From an uncultured Mollicutes bacterium (lineage in GTDB: Bacteria > Bacillota_I > Bacilli_A > RFN20 > CAG-826): 22,845 nucleotides of DNA. A program made the translations under genes and the position numbers. Positions 6,028-14,160 of this stretch are shown piece after piece. The notes beneath the pieces are model-generated. The model ran no database searches. It saw only the letters and a program-made list of their open reading frames with translations, and had not been told where the DNA came from. How positions within the stretch are numbered: the stretch's first letter is position 1; every line of letters starts with the position of its first letter. The stretch covers positions 1 through 22,845 of the forward strand of contig UQFQ01000021.1 of assembly GCA_900540395.1 (NCBI GenBank), read 5' to 3'.

Positions 6028-6252
6028 TTGATTGTTTATCAAGTAAATAAAAAAGATTTAGAAGAAAGTGATTTTCAAAATGTTCGAAAGATTAAATATT
6101 CTGGTGATAATTTAATCATTGTTCAGATTCCACCGCGTGATAATCCAGGTCAAGAGAGAAAGAAAATTGTAATACATTCTCCGGCTAGTGATTATAACTG
6201 GGAACTATTTAGAAAGGTTTATTTTAAAAATTCAACAATTTCTAATATATAA
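6028..6252 (+). CDS. Small conserved-position protein of unknown function
   Basis: This 74-residue frame begins with TTG at 6028. AGGAGG (6013-6018) lies 9 nt upstream, inside the last two Arg codons of dprA, so translation is probably coupled to dprA. The product is soluble and highly charged, with no signal peptide, membrane segment or cysteine. It has a hydrophobic strand-like stretch NLIIVQIPPRD and a basic turn GQERKKIVIHSP. I recognise no family. The strong ribosome binding site and the tight gap between dprA and the topA promoter make it likely real. A role linked to DprA is only a guess from position. Confidence 0.7.
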   Translation: MIVYQVNKKDLEESDFQNVRKIKYSGDNLIIVQIPPRDNPGQERKKIVIHSPASDYNWELFRKVYFKNSTISNI

Positions 6253-6286
6253 GATATATTAGAGGAAAATGAGTGAAATATTTGCT

Positions 6287-6315
6287 TTGACAAAAATATA
6301 AAGTGAATTTATATT
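6287..6315 (+). promoter_or_regulatory. Sigma-A promoter of topA
   Basis: Perfect TTGACA (6287-6292), a 17-bp spacer, then TATATT (6310-6315). The start would be near 6322, giving a leader of about 15 nt that carries GGAG. Confidence 0.85.
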
Positions 6316-6336
6316 TAACAAGCGGAGAAAATGTAA

Positions 6337-8430
6337 ATGAAGCTTGTTATTGTCGAATCACCTACAAAAAGTAAAACTATTGGCCATTATTTAGGATCAG
6401 ATTATGTTGTTGAAGCTAGCGTTGGCCATATTCGCGATTTAGCTATTTCTGGTAAAGGTGGTTTTGGCGTCGATGTTGAACACGATTTTAAACCTACTTA
6501 CGTAATTGACGACGACAAAAAAGATATTGTTAAGAAATTACAAGATTTAAAGAAGAAAAGTGACGAAGTTATTCTTGCAACCGACCCTGACCGTGAAGGA
6601 GAAGCTATCGCTTGGCATTTAGCTACAGTTTTAAAATTACCTATAGAATCTACTAAAAGATTAGAATTTCATGAAATTACTCGTGAGAGTATTAAAAATG
6701 CAATTGAAGCTCCACGAGTAATTGATTTAAATTTGGTTCATTCTCAAGAAACTAGACGTATTATAGACCGTATAATTGGTTTTAAGCTTTCAGCTCTTTT
6801 AAAATCAAAAATTCGTAGCCAAAGTGCAGGACGTGTTCAAAGCGTTACTTTAAAAATGATCGTTGAACACGAAAAAGAAATTAATGAGTTTAAAAGCGAA
6901 GAATATTGGACCCTTGAAAGTTCAATTTTACATGAAAACAAAAAATATAAATTGAATTTAACTAAAATCAATAACGAAGAGCCAAAAATGCCTAATAAGG
7001 AAAAGGCAGATGAAGTTTTAAGTTACACTAAAGAAAATGTAGTAGTTTCTTCAATTAGTGAAAGCCAAAGAAGTATAAGTTCTAAAGAACCTTATAGAAC
7101 TTCGACCTTGCAACAAGATGCTTTCACTCGTTATGGTTTTAAAACTAAAGAAACAACTTTCTTAGCTCAACAACTTTATGAAGGTATTGAAATTGATGGC
7201 AATCTTGTTGGTTTAATTACTTATATTAGAACCGATAGCACTAAGCTTAGTGATATTTTTGTTGCACAAGCAAAAGATTTTATTATTAGTAAATATGGAG
7301 AAAAATATTACAAAGGACAAAAAGGTGTTAAAGATGTAAGAGGTGCACAAGATGCTCACGAAGCCATTCGTCCAACAAATCTTGAATTAACTCCTGCAAA
7401 AGTTAAACCATTTGTTAAAGATCATGTTTATAAACTTTATAAAATGATTTATGAAAGAACTTTAGCTTCTTTAATGACTAATAAAGTTTTACAAACAACA
7501 ACAATTACTTTTAAAAACTCACATTTAGAGTTTGAACTTAAAGGTAATCGTGTTATTTTTGATGGCTATAATATTATTAAATTCGATGATAATGAGACAA
7601 GCGTCTTGCCTAAGTTTAATGAAGGTACTAGCTATGAATTACTAGATGTAAAGACTGAACAAAACTTCACAAAACCTCCAGCAAGATATACTGAAGCCAA
7701 AATTGTTAAATTAATGGAAGAAAAGGGAATAGGACGTCCTTCAACTTATTCAGCAACCATTCAAACTTTACTTGCTAGAAAATATGTAACAAGTGAAAAA
7801 GGATTCCTGGTTCCTACTGAACAAGGCATTCTTACAAGCAATGTTTTGAATAAGTATTTTAAAGATTTGATGAATACAGAATACACTGCTGAAATGGAAA
7901 CAAGCCTTGATAAGATATCAATTGGCGAAGCAAGTGAATTAGAAGTTATTAAAGATTTTTACTATCCATTTATTGAACATTTTGATGAAGTTAAAGAAGT
8001 GATGTATAAAGAGCCTCTAAAGCCAACTGGTGAAAAATGTCCTTTATGTGGAGGAGACCTAGTTTATAAGACTGGTAAACATGGTGAATTTATTGGCTGT
8101 TCTAATTACCCAAGTTGTAAGTATGTTAAAAAAGAAGAAAAAGAACAACCAAAAGAAACTGGTAGACTTTGTCCAAATTGTGGAGCTCCTTTGCTTATAC
8201 GTAAAAACAAAAGAGGCCAAGAATTCATTGGCTGTTCTAACTATCCTAGCTGCCGTTATGTAGAATCTATTAATCAACCTGAAGAGCCAAGTGAAGAAAA
8301 ATTTTGTCCTGAATGTGGTGCTAAAATGGTTGTAAAATATTCTCGTAGAGGAAGATTCTGGGGTTGTTCAAACTATCCAAATTGTAATCATATGGAGCCA
8401 TATAGAAAGAAAAATGTCAGTAAAAATTAA
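6337..8430 (+). CDS. topA: DNA topoisomerase I
   Basis: Type IA topoisomerase that relaxes negative supercoils by passing a strand through a transient 5'-phosphotyrosine break. The 697 residues begin with a TOPRIM domain (KLVIVESPTKSKTI, then ATDPDREGEAIAWHL around residues 81-95). The active-site tyrosine is Y296 in ITYIRTDST. The C-terminus has three zinc ribbons starting near residues 568, 612 and 657, each of the form CPxCG...G-C-S-N-Y-P-x-C. The ribbons are alike at DNA level too, suggesting internal duplication. All eleven to twelve expected cysteines appear to be present. It has its own promoter, and the 3' end overlaps trmFO by 17 bp, as part of the topA-trmFO-xerC run typical of Firmicutes. 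Confidence 0.98.
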   Translation: MKLVIVESPTKSKTIGHYLGSDYVVEASVGHIRDLAISGKGGFGVDVEHDFKPTYVIDDDKKDIVKKLQDLKKKSDEVILATDPDREGEAIAWHLATVLKLPIESTKRLEFHEITRESIKNAIEAPRVIDLNLVHSQETRRIIDRIIGFKLSALLKSKIRSQSAGRVQSVTLKMIVEHEKEINEFKSEEYWTLESSILHENKKYKLNLTKINNEEPKMPNKEKADEVLSYTKENVVVSSISESQRSISSKEPYRTSTLQQDAFTRYGFKTKETTFLAQQLYEGIEIDGNLVGLITYIRTDSTKLSDIFVAQAKDFIISKYGEKYYKGQKGVKDVRGAQDAHEAIRPTNLELTPAKVKPFVKDHVYKLYKMIYERTLASLMTNKVLQTTTITFKNSHLEFELKGNRVIFDGYNIIKFDDNETSVLPKFNEGTSYELLDVKTEQNFTKPPARYTEAKIVKLMEEKGIGRPSTYSATIQTLLARKYVTSEKGFLVPTEQGILTSNVLNKYFKDLMNTEYTAEMETSLDKISIGEASELEVIKDFYYPFIEHFDEVKEVMYKEPLKPTGEKCPLCGGDLVYKTGKHGEFIGCSNYPSCKYVKKEEKEQPKETGRLCPNCGAPLLIRKNKRGQEFIGCSNYPSCRYVESINQPEEPSEEKFCPECGAKMVVKYSRRGRFWGCSNYPNCNHMEPYRKKNVSKN

Positions 8431-9706
8431 AATAATTGGAGCTGGATTAGCTGGTGTTGAAGCTGCAAATTACCTTGCAAATTGTGGTTATTTTGTTGAT
8501 TTGTACGAAAAAAGACCAGTAGTTTCTTCGCCTGCTCATCACACAAATCTTTTTGGCGAACTTGTTTGCTCAAATTCTTTAAAAAGCAAAAAAGAAGATA
8601 ATGCTTGTGGGATATTAAAGGAAGAAATTGATAGTTTAGGCTCTTTAATGATGGAAGCAAGTAGAGCAAGCGAAGTTCCTGGCGGCGATTCTTTAGCTGT
8701 TGATAGAACGATCTTTGCTAATTACATTACTGATAAGATTAAAAATAATAAAAACATTAAAATTCATTATGAAAATATTGAATCACTTGATGTTAATGAT
8801 GGTTATACATTAATTTGTACAGGACCTTTAACTGATAAAATTTTATTAGATGAGATTAATCGAATTTCTGGAGAAAATTCATCGGGTTTTTTTGATGCAA
8901 GTGCCCCAATTATTTATAAAAACTCAATTAATTTTGAAAAAGTTTTTATCAAAGGGCGATACGACCAAAAAGAAGAAGGTTATATAAATTGTCCAATGAA
9001 TAAAGATGAATACATGAAGTTTTATCATGAGCTAATTAATGCCAAGAAGGCTCCTCTTCATGATTTTGATACTCAGTATTTTGAAGGCTGTCTTCCTGTA
9101 GAAATTATTGCTTCAAGAGGAATCGACACACTAAGATTTGGGCCTTTAAAGCCAAAAGGCTTAGAACATAATGGTCAGGAATTTTATGCAGTTGTTCAAC
9201 TTAGACAAGATGACTTAATTGGTGATTTTTATAACATGGTTGGTTTTCAAACTAACTTGACTTATCCTGAACAAAAACGTGTGTTTTCTTTAATACCAGG
9301 ACTTGAAAATGCTAAATTTGCTCGATATGGATTGATGCATCGAAATTCATATGTTTTTGCTCCTAAAGTTTTAAATACTGATTTAAGTATGAAAAAAGCC
9401 AAAAACGTTTTTATTTGTGGGCAATTAAGCGGAGTTGAAGGATATGTAGAGAGTGCTTCAACCGGCTTACTTGCGGCCTATTATTTACGTCAAAGAATAG
9501 AAAAGAAAGAATTGAAAGAATTATCCTTTTATTCAATTTTAGGTGCTTTAACTCGCTATATTACGCATACTGGAGCAAACAATTTTCAACCAATGAATGC
9601 TAATTTTGGTATTGTTTACAAAGCCAATAAAGATCCTAAGCCTCTAGTTAGAAAGCGAGCTTTAAAAGCGATTGATGATTTTAAAAGGTATACCAATGGC
9701 AATTGA
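8414..9706 (+). CDS. trmFO: Methylenetetrahydrofolate-tRNA (uracil-5-)-methyltransferase TrmFO (Gid)
   Basis: Flavoprotein that makes m5U54 in the T-loop of tRNA, taking carbon from methylene-tetrahydrofolate. The FAD-binding motif GAGLAG is at residues 9-14. The family-specific stretch NLFGELVCSNSLKSK holds the catalytic-site cysteine, and PGGDSLAVDR, RFGPLKPKGL and FICGQLSGVEGYVESASTGLLAA follow in normal order. Length (430) is normal. The start overlaps the end of topA by 17 bp with only a weak A-rich ribosome binding site. It ends in TGA, overlapping xerC by 11 bp. That TGA, matched by the family's C-terminal end, supports the standard genetic code. Confidence 0.97.
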   Translation: MSVKIKIIGAGLAGVEAANYLANCGYFVDLYEKRPVVSSPAHHTNLFGELVCSNSLKSKKEDNACGILKEEIDSLGSLMMEASRASEVPGGDSLAVDRTIFANYITDKIKNNKNIKIHYENIESLDVNDGYTLICTGPLTDKILLDEINRISGENSSGFFDASAPIIYKNSINFEKVFIKGRYDQKEEGYINCPMNKDEYMKFYHELINAKKAPLHDFDTQYFEGCLPVEIIASRGIDTLRFGPLKPKGLEHNGQEFYAVVQLRQDDLIGDFYNMVGFQTNLTYPEQKRVFSLIPGLENAKFARYGLMHRNSYVFAPKVLNTDLSMKKAKNVFICGQLSGVEGYVESASTGLLAAYYLRQRIEKKELKELSFYSILGALTRYITHTGANNFQPMNANFGIVYKANKDPKPLVRKRALKAIDDFKRYTNGN

Positions 9707-10655
9707 TTACGTTCAGGAATTTTATAATTATTTACGTCTGGAACTAAACTTATCAATTAATACGGTTAAATCATATATTTTTGATGTAAATTTATTCATG
9801 ACTTTTATCGGCAAAGAAGGTGTAGATATTACCGAAGTTGATAAAAATGTTATTCGAAACTTTATGAGCGAAAGACTTGAACACACGACTTATCGCGGAA
9901 ATTTAGAAAGTGAAAGAAGTTTAAGTCGAAGAGTTTGTGCTTTAAGAAAATATTTTAAATTTTTGTATACAAAAGAATACCTTAAATCTAATCCATTTAT
10001 TGGAATATCTTCGCCAAAAAAGAGAGTCAAAAATCCTGATGTTTTATATGCGTCTCAAATCCAAAAGTTATTAGAACTTAATCGACAAAGAAATGATAAG
10101 CTTGCATCAAGAGATCAAGCCTTGCTTGAGTTAATGTATTGTAGTGGATTACGTTGTTCTGAAGTTGTTTCTTTAAATATTACTCAAATTGATTTTCCAC
10201 ACCGAACAATTTTAGTTAAAGGTAAGGGAAATAAAGAAAGAGTTGTTCCTTTTTCAGAAAGTGCTAAAGCATGTCTTTTAGATTATGGCAGAAATTTAAG
10301 GAAAGAATTAGAAAAGCAAGCTGGTAAAAGATCTCAATATTTCTTTTTAAATTCTAAGGGCGACAAACTAACAACTCGCGGTCTTGAATATATCATGCAT
10401 TCAATTATTAATAAAACTGGCTTGAGTCTAGGATTTAATTTACATCCTCATGCTTTAAGACACTCATTTGCTACAAGTTTATTAGAAAACGGAGCTGATT
10501 TACGTATAATACAAGAATTGCTTGGCCATTCTTCAATAAACACAACGCAAATTTATACTCATGTTTCTAAAGAAAATTTAAAAAATCAATACGAAGAATT
10601 CTTCCCAAAGAAAGATAGTAAAAATACTAAAAAAAGCGATAATAATGGCATTTAA
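9696..10655 (+). CDS. xerC: Tyrosine recombinase XerC (CodV-type)
   Basis: Site-specific recombinase of chromosome-dimer resolution. The 319 residues hold an N-terminal SAM-like core-binding domain (about 1-95) and a catalytic domain with all expected residues: R153 (SGLRCSEV), K177 (KGKGNKER), H252 and R255 (HPHALRHSFA), H278 (LLGHSS) and nucleophile Y287 (QIYTHV). An upstream in-frame ATG at 9672 exists, but 9696 has AAAGG at good spacing and gives the usual N-terminus. Placement after topA-trmFO matches Bacillus codV. The hslV, hslU and codY genes that normally follow are absent. No clear terminator was found after the stop. Confidence 0.95.
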   Translation: MAIDYVQEFYNYLRLELNLSINTVKSYIFDVNLFMTFIGKEGVDITEVDKNVIRNFMSERLEHTTYRGNLESERSLSRRVCALRKYFKFLYTKEYLKSNPFIGISSPKKRVKNPDVLYASQIQKLLELNRQRNDKLASRDQALLELMYCSGLRCSEVVSLNITQIDFPHRTILVKGKGNKERVVPFSESAKACLLDYGRNLRKELEKQAGKRSQYFFLNSKGDKLTTRGLEYIMHSIINKTGLSLGFNLHPHALRHSFATSLLENGADLRIIQELLGHSSINTTQIYTHVSKENLKNQYEEFFPKKDSKNTKKSDNNGI

Positions 10656-10705
10656 TGCTTGTTTATTGCTCAATTTTTGATCAAATTTTCACTCTTAAGT
10701 CGCTA

Positions 10706-10734
10706 TTGAATGAGAGTATGATTTAGTGTAAAAT
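10706..10734 (+). promoter_or_regulatory. Sigma-A promoter of rpsB-tsf
   Basis: TTGAAT (10706-10711), a 17-bp spacer and TAAAAT (10729-10734). The predicted start near 10741 coincides with the 5' foot of a perfect hairpin. Confidence 0.7.
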
Positions 10735-10741
10735 AAATAGA

Positions 10742-10852
10742 CTTTTGCGAGCGCAAAAGAATACACACATTATGGATTCCTCTTCCGAGTCTGAATTATT
10801 CAGGGAAAAGGTTCGAAATAATGGAGGTTTTAACAAATTGGAGGTCGCCAAA
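10742..10852 (+). promoter_or_regulatory. Structured rpsB 5' leader
   Basis: The leader of about 111 nt starts with an inverted repeat CTTTTGCG/CGCAAAAG (10742-10749 and 10752-10759, two-base centre), which folds as 7 bp with loop GAGC. A second small stem pairs CTGAA (10791-10795) with TTCAG (10799-10803), extended by TTCC/GGAA. CCTC at 10779-10782 could pair with GAGG in either of two purine-rich sites (10823-10827, 10840-10844). An S2 autoregulatory role is possible but unproven. Confidence 0.4.
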
Positions 10853-11881
10853 ATGGCAGAAGAAAAAACAGTCGCTAACCTCAGCGAAGAAAAAGTAGAG
10901 GAAGTAAAAGCTGAAACAAACATTATGGACACTATTGTTCATGATGAAAATGCTGAAGTCGTTACATTAAGAAAATTATTAGAAGCTGGTGTTCATTATG
11001 GCCATCAAACAAAAAGATGGAATCCAAAAATGAAACCATACATCTATTGTGGAAGAAATGGTATTTACATTATCGACTTAAACAAATCTAAAGATGCTTT
11101 AACTAACGCTTATAAAAAACTCGAAAGCATTGTATTAGAAGGTGGAAAAGTTCTTATTGTTGGTACAAAAGATAATGTTAAAGAAATCGTTAAGAGCGAA
11201 GCTGAAAGAAGCGGTTCTTTCTACATTACAAATAGATGGTTAGGCGGTATTTTAACTAACTTTAAGACAATTCAAACAAGAATTAGAAGATTAAAAGACT
11301 TAGAAAGTGCTCAAGAAGATGGTTCATGGGAAAAACTTCCTAAGAAAGAAGTTATCGCTTTAAATAAAGAAAAAGAAAAACTTGCTAAAAACCTTGAAGG
11401 TATCAAGGAAATGAGAAAAATTCCTAATGCCTTAATCGTTGTTGATCCAACTGTTGAATACAATGCAGTTAGAGAAGCTAACAAGTTAAATATTCCTGTT
11501 TTTGCAATTTGTGATACAAATTGTGATCCAGATGGAATTGATTATGTTATTCCAGGCAATGATGATGCAACAAAATCAGTTCAACTTATTATTGGTATTT
11601 TAAACGATGCTATTGTTGAGGCTAAAGGTGGTATTGCTGAAGTCGCTTATACAAAAGACGAAGGTGAAGCTTTAACCATGAAAGATGCTATCAGACAAGC
11701 TGATAGAGAAAATGCATTAAGACTTGCTGCTAGAAGAGAAATGCAAAGAGAAAAGCTTGAAAAAGAAAGACAAAGAAGAGAAAGCTTCCTTGCTAAACAA
11801 CAAGCTGCTCAACAACAACAAAGCGTTGAAAACAAAAAAGTCGAAAAAACTGAAAAAGTAGCCGAAAACAAAGCTGCTTAA
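10853..11881 (+). CDS. rpsB: 30S ribosomal protein S2, with N- and C-terminal extensions
   Basis: S2 binds late to the 30S subunit and is needed for S1 attachment in many species. The conserved core starts at about residue 41 (LLEAGVHYGHQTKRWNPKMK) and continues through GRNGIYIIDL, FYITNRWLGGILTNFKTI and IPVFAICDTNCDPD. The product is 342 residues against about 246 in Bacillus (from memory). The excess is an acidic N-terminal arm of about 35 residues and a charged, Gln/Lys/Glu-rich, probably coiled C-terminal tail after about residue 290. The start at 10853 has GGAGG (10840-10844) at 8-nt spacing. The frame stays open upstream to 10745, but that lies almost at the predicted transcription start. 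Followed at 12 bp by tsf, the normal partner. Confidence 0.96.
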   Translation: MAEEKTVANLSEEKVEEVKAETNIMDTIVHDENAEVVTLRKLLEAGVHYGHQTKRWNPKMKPYIYCGRNGIYIIDLNKSKDALTNAYKKLESIVLEGGKVLIVGTKDNVKEIVKSEAERSGSFYITNRWLGGILTNFKTIQTRIRRLKDLESAQEDGSWEKLPKKEVIALNKEKEKLAKNLEGIKEMRKIPNALIVVDPTVEYNAVREANKLNIPVFAICDTNCDPDGIDYVIPGNDDATKSVQLIIGILNDAIVEAKGGIAEVAYTKDEGEALTMKDAIRQADRENALRLAARREMQREKLEKERQRRESFLAKQQAAQQQQSVENKKVEKTEKVAENKAA

Positions 11882-11893
11882 TTGGAGGTAAAT

Positions 11894-12766
11894 ATGGCAG
11901 TTAATGTTGAATTAATTAAAATTTTACGTGATAGAACAGGCGCAGGCATTATGGATTGTAAAAATGCTCTTGCTGCTTGTGAAAACGATGTCGATAAAGC
12001 TTGCGATTGGTTAAGAGAAAAAGGTATTGCTAAACAAGCTAAAAAGGCTGATAGAATTGCAGCTGAAGGCTTGGTTTTAGTTCATACTTGCGAAAAATGT
12101 GGCAAAGCTTCAATCGTTGAAGTTAACTGTGAAACAGACTTCGTTTCTAAAGCTGATCCATTTAGAGATTTAGTTAATGCATGTGCTGAAACAGTTTTAA
12201 AAGAAAACTGCAAGACAGTTGAAGAAGCTGTTGAAAAAACCGCTCCTTTATTCACAGATGCAACTGTTAAACTTGGTGAAAAATTAAGTTTCAGAAGATT
12301 TGAAATCGTTGAACCAAGCGCTGATGAAAAAGTTTATTCTTATATTCACATGGGTGGTAAAATTGGCGTTTTAGTTGTTTTAGCAAAAGATGATGCTGAA
12401 CTTGGTAAAGGTCTTGCTATGCATATTGCTGCAAACAATCCAAAGTTTGTTCATTTCACTGATATTCCATCTGCTCAAATTGAAAATGAAAAGAATATTC
12501 AAATTGAAGCTTGTAAAAACGATCCAAAACTTGCTGGAAAACCAGAAGTTGCTTTAAAGAAAATTGTTGAAGGCAAAGTCAATAAATTCTTCTCTGAATC
12601 TGTTTTAGATGAACAATCTTATTTACTTGATCCAGAAAAGAGTGTTGCTCAAGCTTTAAAAGAAAAAGGAAATTCTGTTGTTAAATTCATTCGTTACCAA
12701 GTCGGTGAAGGAATTGAAAAGAGACAAGAAAATTTCGCTGAAGAAGTTGCAAAACAAGCAAACTAA
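11894..12766 (+). CDS. tsf: Elongation factor Ts
   Basis: EF-Ts is the nucleotide exchange factor that releases GDP from EF-Tu. The 290-residue product starts MAVNVELIKILRDRTGAGIM and contains MDCKNAL, the EF-Tu-contacting TDFVSK loop (81-86) and HIAANNPK. A CEKC pair (66-69) sits just before the core strand leading to TDFV, where many homologues have no cysteines. The ATG at 11894 is chosen over the upstream TTG at 11882, since GGAGG (11884-11888) precedes it and the family starts here. Co-transcribed with rpsB and closed by a strong terminator. Confidence 0.97.
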   Translation: MAVNVELIKILRDRTGAGIMDCKNALAACENDVDKACDWLREKGIAKQAKKADRIAAEGLVLVHTCEKCGKASIVEVNCETDFVSKADPFRDLVNACAETVLKENCKTVEEAVEKTAPLFTDATVKLGEKLSFRRFEIVEPSADEKVYSYIHMGGKIGVLVVLAKDDAELGKGLAMHIAANNPKFVHFTDIPSAQIENEKNIQIEACKNDPKLAGKPEVALKKIVEGKVNKFFSESVLDEQSYLLDPEKSVAQALKEKGNSVVKFIRYQVGEGIEKRQENFAEEVAKQAN

Positions 12767-12783
12767 TTTCAATTGTTAATTTT

Positions 12784-12811
12784 AGGTCCGTCTCTAAAGG
12801 CGGACCTTTTT
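12784..12811 (+). terminator. Intrinsic terminator of rpsB-tsf
   Basis: AGGTCCGTC pairs with GGCGGACCT (one T-G) around loop TCTAAA, followed by TTTTT. Confidence 0.92.
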
Positions 12812-12867
12812 AAAAAAAGCAAAATGATGCCATTTTAATGAATTTTGCACTCTTAATAGATACTTTT

Positions 12868-12876
12868 TGATATAAT
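12868..12876 (+). promoter_or_regulatory. Extended -10 promoter directly abutting pyrH
   Basis: TGATATAAT is an extended -10 element with a perfect TATAAT at 12871-12876. The pyrH ATG follows 6 nt later, so transcription should start at or next to the initiator A. The only -35-like hexamer, TTGCAC at 12845-12850, is 20 bp away, which suits dependence on the extended -10. Confidence 0.65.
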
Positions 12877-12882
12877 TTTGTT

Positions 12883-13608
12883 ATGAATAATTTTAAGTAC
12901 AAAAGAGTAATCCTCAAAATTAGTGGGGAAGCTTTAGAAGATACAACTTCTAGACTAATATTAGACGCCAAAAAACTTAATGCTATTGGCTCCTTAATTA
13001 AGACAATGGTTGACAATAAAATTAAGGTTGGAGTTGTTTGCGGAGCCGGAAATATTTTTAGAGGAAGAATTGCTGAAGAAGCAGGAATCAATCCAATAGA
13101 TGGTGATTACATGGGAATGACCGGGACCATTATTAATTTAAAGGCAATTTCTAGTATTTTAAATAAACTAGGTGTTAAGAATGTTTTAATGAGTTCCCTT
13201 GCTTTAGAGGATGTCGCTCCAAAATATGATTTGAATAAAGCTAGAGAAGCTTATGAGAATAATGAAGTTGTCTTGTTTGCTGGTGGTTTAGGTAGACCAC
13301 AAATTACAACTGATACAACCGTTGCTAAAAGAGCTTTAGAAGTTGGAGCAGATGTTATTCTAGCCGGTAAAAATGGAGTAGATGGAGTATATACTGCTGA
13401 TCCAAATAAAGACAAGAATGCAAAATTTATTAAAGAAATTTCTTATCGTGACGTTATTAAATCGAATTTAAAAGTCATGGATAAAGAAGCAATTGAGTTA
13501 CTTCAAGATAGTGATATAGCTACAAGAGTATTTTCAATGGAGAACATGGATAATTTTATCAAGGTAATTAAAGGTGATGACCTTGGTACAACTATAAAGA
13601 AGGAGTAA
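12883..13608 (+). CDS. pyrH: UMP kinase
   Basis: Phosphorylates UMP to UDP; the bacterial enzyme belongs to the amino-acid-kinase fold. The 241 residues contain VILKISGEAL (9-18), VVCGAGNIFRGR (48-59), DYMGMTGTIINLKA, GLGRPQITTDTTVAKRA and GKNGVDGVYTADPNKD. Length is normal. The N-terminus (MNNFKYKRVILKISGEAL) matches the usual family start, so the ATG at 12883 is secure. There is no Shine-Dalgarno sequence upstream; a TATAAT box ends 6 nt before it, which predicts a leaderless mRNA. frr follows after 4 bases, with its AAGGAG inside the pyrH end. The pair is separated from tsf by a terminator. Confidence 0.97.
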   Translation: MNNFKYKRVILKISGEALEDTTSRLILDAKKLNAIGSLIKTMVDNKIKVGVVCGAGNIFRGRIAEEAGINPIDGDYMGMTGTIINLKAISSILNKLGVKNVLMSSLALEDVAPKYDLNKAREAYENNEVVLFAGGLGRPQITTDTTVAKRALEVGADVILAGKNGVDGVYTADPNKDKNAKFIKEISYRDVIKSNLKVMDKEAIELLQDSDIATRVFSMENMDNFIKVIKGDDLGTTIKKE

Positions 13609-13612
13609 ATTT

Positions 13613-14155
13613 ATGGATATTTTAGACGAATTACAAGAAAAGATGGAAAAATCCGTCGAATCTTTAAAAGCTAATCTTAATACTTTAAGAACTGGTAGAG
13701 CAAATGCTGCTTTATTAGATAATCTTTATTGTGATTATTATGGCGAAAAGATGTTAGTTAATCAAATTGCCGCAGTTAAAGTTCCTGAACCAAGACAACT
13801 TTTAATTATGCCTTATGATGCTGGCGATATTAAAAGTATTGTTGCTGCAATTAACGCTAGTGAAATTGGAATTAATCCAATTGTTGATGGAAAACAAATT
13901 AGATTAATTGTTCCTGCATTAACTGAAGATAGAAGAAAAGAACTTGGTAAAAAAGCCAAAGGATATGGCGAAGAATGCAAGGTTGCAATTCGTAATATTC
14001 GTCGTGATGCAATGGATAAAATCAAAAAAGATGAATCCTATACTGAAGATACTCTTAAAAAAGAAGAAGAATCAATTCAAAAATTAACTGATCAATTTGT
14101 TAAAAAAGTTGATGAAATTATAAAAGAAAAAGACAGCGAAATTATGTCTATTTAA
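13613..14155 (+). CDS. frr: Ribosome recycling factor
   Basis: RRF, with EF-G, splits the post-termination ribosome. The 180-residue product is all of normal length and shows the conserved LNTLRTGRANAALLD, VPEPRQLLIMPYD, LTEDRRKELGKKAKGYGEECKVAIRNIRRDA and the acidic C-terminal helix. AAGGAG (13600-13605) at 7-nt spacing fixes the start. It follows pyrH as in most bacteria. The next gene in Bacillus would be uppS; here cdsA follows after 5 bases. Confidence 0.97.
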   Translation: MDILDELQEKMEKSVESLKANLNTLRTGRANAALLDNLYCDYYGEKMLVNQIAAVKVPEPRQLLIMPYDAGDIKSIVAAINASEIGINPIVDGKQIRLIVPALTEDRRKELGKKAKGYGEECKVAIRNIRRDAMDKIKKDESYTEDTLKKEEESIQKLTDQFVKKVDEIIKEKDSEIMSI

Positions 14156-14160
14156 ACAAA

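Noticed and set aside
8059..8277. Overlapping open frames on both strands at the end of topA
   Set aside because: They arise from the repeated zinc-ribbon codons; the topA frame explains the sequence fully.
10676..10685. TTTGATCAAA palindrome as a terminator for xerC
   Set aside because: The arms are short and A/T-rich, with no G/C stem and no clean T-run after it.
10745..10852. Extended S2 starts (ATG 10745, TTG 10838) and an out-of-frame ATG at 10821 as a leader peptide
   Set aside because: 10745 is almost at the predicted transcript start and the added residues look random. The ATG at 10853 has the best-placed GGAGG. The 10821 frame has no ribosome binding site of its own.
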